From assembly GCA_021777365.1 (NCBI GenBank), contig JAJYDP010000041.1, positions 1-14,517 of the forward strand: 14,517 bases of DNA, read 5' to 3'. The DNA is from Chloroflexota bacterium. Its GTDB lineage: Bacteria > Chloroflexota > Limnocylindria > Limnocylindrales > CSP1-4. The notes below the pieces were generated by a model. It had not been told where the DNA came from. It saw only the letters and a program-made list of their open reading frames with translations, and did no database searches. Positions 13,381 through 14,517 of this stretch are shown piece after piece (position 1 is the first letter of the stretch; each line of letters opens with the position of its first letter). A program made the translations under genes and the position numbers.

Positions 13381-14517
13381 GTGGCAGACTCGGGGGCGAT
13401 GCTGTCCCCGACACGGCGGTGGGCCCCCGTCCCGGCCCCTCCCGTCTCGCCCGAGCTGAGCGACGCGGCCGAGCGCCACGGCGTGCCGCCGCGGGTCCTG
13501 CGCCTGCTCGCCGCCCGCGGGTGCGAGCGGCCCGAGGACCTGGAGGCGTTCGTCGCCGAGCCGCTCTCCGTGCTGCACGATCCTGCGCTCCTGCCGGATG
13601 CCGCGGTGGTCGCCGAGCGGCTGGCCCGTGCGCGGGCGCACGGCGAGCGGGTCCTGGTCTACGGGGACTTCGACGCGGACGGGCTGACCGCGCTCTCGGT
13701 GATGGTGCTCGCCCTGCGACACCACGGGCTGGAGGTGGAGCCGTACGTCCCGAGCCGGTTCACGGACGGGCACGGGCTGTCGGAAGGAGCCGTGGACCGC
13801 GCCGCGGCCGCCGGCTGCTCCGTCATCGTGACCGTGGACTGCGGATCAAGCAGCGCGGACGAGATCGCGCTGGCGGCCCGGCGGGGAATCGACGTGCTGG
13901 TGACGGACCACCACCACGTGCCGGAGCGCTGGCCCGGCTCGGCGGCCGTCGTCAACCCGCAGCGGGCGGACAACCGGTACCCGGACACGCGGCTGACCGG
14001 TGCGGGCGTGGCGTTCAAGGTCGCCCAGCTGCTGCTCGGTGGCCGGGACGGCGGTGACTCCGGGTGGACGGGTCTCGCCGACCTCGCCGCCATCGGCACC
14101 ATCTCGGACGTGGCGCCGCTGCTGGGCGAGAACCGCGCCATCGTCCGCCTGGGGCTGGACCTGCTGCGCGAGCGACCGCGCCCCGGCCTCGCGGCGCTCC
14201 TGGAGGTCGCCGGCGTCGCACCGGCCCGGGTGGACGCGGATGTCGTCGCCTACACCATCGCCCCCCGGCTCAACGCGGCGGGGCGGATCGGCGAGGTGAC
14301 CCTGGCGTCCCGGCTGCTCATGTCCTCGGATCGCGAGGAGGCGGCCGGGCTGGCCGCGCAGCTCGAGGAGGCGAACCGGACGCGCCGGGATCTCACGGCG
14401 TCGGCCCTGGCCGAGGCCCGGGCGGTCGTCGGGGACCCGGGCGACGCCCCGGCGCTCGTCATCGCGGGCCCGTGGCCGGCCGGCCTGATCGGCCTGGTGG
14501 CCGGGCGGCTGGCAGAG
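13381..14517 (+). CDS. recJ: Single-stranded-DNA-specific exonuclease RecJ, 3'-partial
   Basis: A 5'-to-3' single-strand DNA exonuclease used in recombinational repair and base-excision or mismatch repair; only the first 379 codons are in the window. The DHH phosphoesterase core is clear: VYGDFDADG (Asp96, Asp98, Asp100), VTVDCG (Asp153) and TDHHH (Asp176, His177, His178), followed by the NAAGRIG motif of RecJ. The DHHA1 and C-terminal OB domains would follow beyond the edge. Three in-frame starts are possible: GTG 13369, GTG 13381 and ATG 13399. GTG 13381 is preferred because AGGTGA (13367-13372) sits eight bases upstream. The gene follows secF in the same frame within 20 bases of its stop, so it is almost surely co-transcribed. 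The secDF-recJ pairing is known from other bacteria, where apt and rel often come next. Confidence 0.95.
   Translation, partial: MADSGAMLSPTRRWAPVPAPPVSPELSDAAERHGVPPRVLRLLAARGCERPEDLEAFVAEPLSVLHDPALLPDAAVVAERLARARAHGERVLVYGDFDADGLTALSVMVLALRHHGLEVEPYVPSRFTDGHGLSEGAVDRAAAAGCSVIVTVDCGSSSADEIALAARRGIDVLVTDHHHVPERWPGSAAVVNPQRADNRYPDTRLTGAGVAFKVAQLLLGGRDGGDSGWTGLADLAAIGTISDVAPLLGENRAIVRLGLDLLRERPRPGLAALLEVAGVAPARVDADVVAYTIAPRLNAAGRIGEVTLASRLLMSSDREEAAGLAAQLEEANRTRRDLTASALAEARAVVGDPGDAPALVIAGPWPAGLIGLVAGRLAE

Noticed and set aside
12031..13773. 580-codon minus-strand frame across secF and the start of recJ
   Set aside because: It is Arg/Asp/His/Gln-rich antisense of two clear genes and spans their junction.

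Overview
The window is a high-GC bacterial chromosomal segment (roughly 70% G+C by eye) with strong G/C preference at third codon positions. It looks like ordinary housekeeping chromosome, not a mobile island: I found no transposase, integrase, phage gene, tRNA, rRNA or CRISPR array. The order secD-secF-recJ, a dedicated RecJ (often missing from high-GC Actinobacteria) and apparently leaderless mRNAs fit a high-GC member of Chloroflexota (Limnocylindria-like). That placement is an inference; an actinobacterium or another high-GC lineage is not excluded.

Layout: (1) 1-1561, minus strand: the N-terminal part of a UvrD/Rep-type (superfamily 1) helicase that runs off the left edge. (2) 1562-1772: a divergent intergenic region with an AT-richer patch that probably holds promoters. 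(3) 1773-5516, plus: a secreted 1247-residue tandem 5'-nucleotidase/cyclic phosphodiesterase with two metallophosphatase/nucleotidase units in one chain, followed by a perfect 13-bp hairpin. (4) 5713-7254, plus: an NAD(P)-dependent aldehyde dehydrogenase of the gamma-aminobutyraldehyde dehydrogenase type. (5) 7255-7918: a 664-bp gap with no credible gene, holding three palindromes or hairpins and two runs of short GC-rich repeats. (6) 7919-9775: uvrC, apparently leaderless. (7) 9874-10626: a TauE/SafE (TSUP) family permease, preceded by two mini-ORFs linked by ATGA overlaps. (8) 10707-14517: secD, secF and recJ, the last running off the right edge. secD also looks leaderless behind an extended -10 box.

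How the genes relate: UvrC, RecJ and the helicase are DNA-repair or recombination proteins but lie in separate transcription units. SecD and SecF form the proton-driven accessory complex of the Sec translocon, which would also serve export of the signal-peptide-bearing nucleotidase. The nucleotidase probably scavenges phosphate or nucleosides outside the membrane.

The most unusual points are a 93-residue uncharged Ala/Ser/Pro/Val/Thr/Gly segment inside the exported P1 domain of SecF; an alpha-helical module present in only one of the two nucleotidase copies, together with loss of the GGIR motif there; the repeat-filled gap before uvrC; and two matching cases (uvrC, secD) where an in-frame stop at or next to the -10 box leaves a leaderless start as the simplest reading. 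I did not find a clearly new defence or biosynthetic system.
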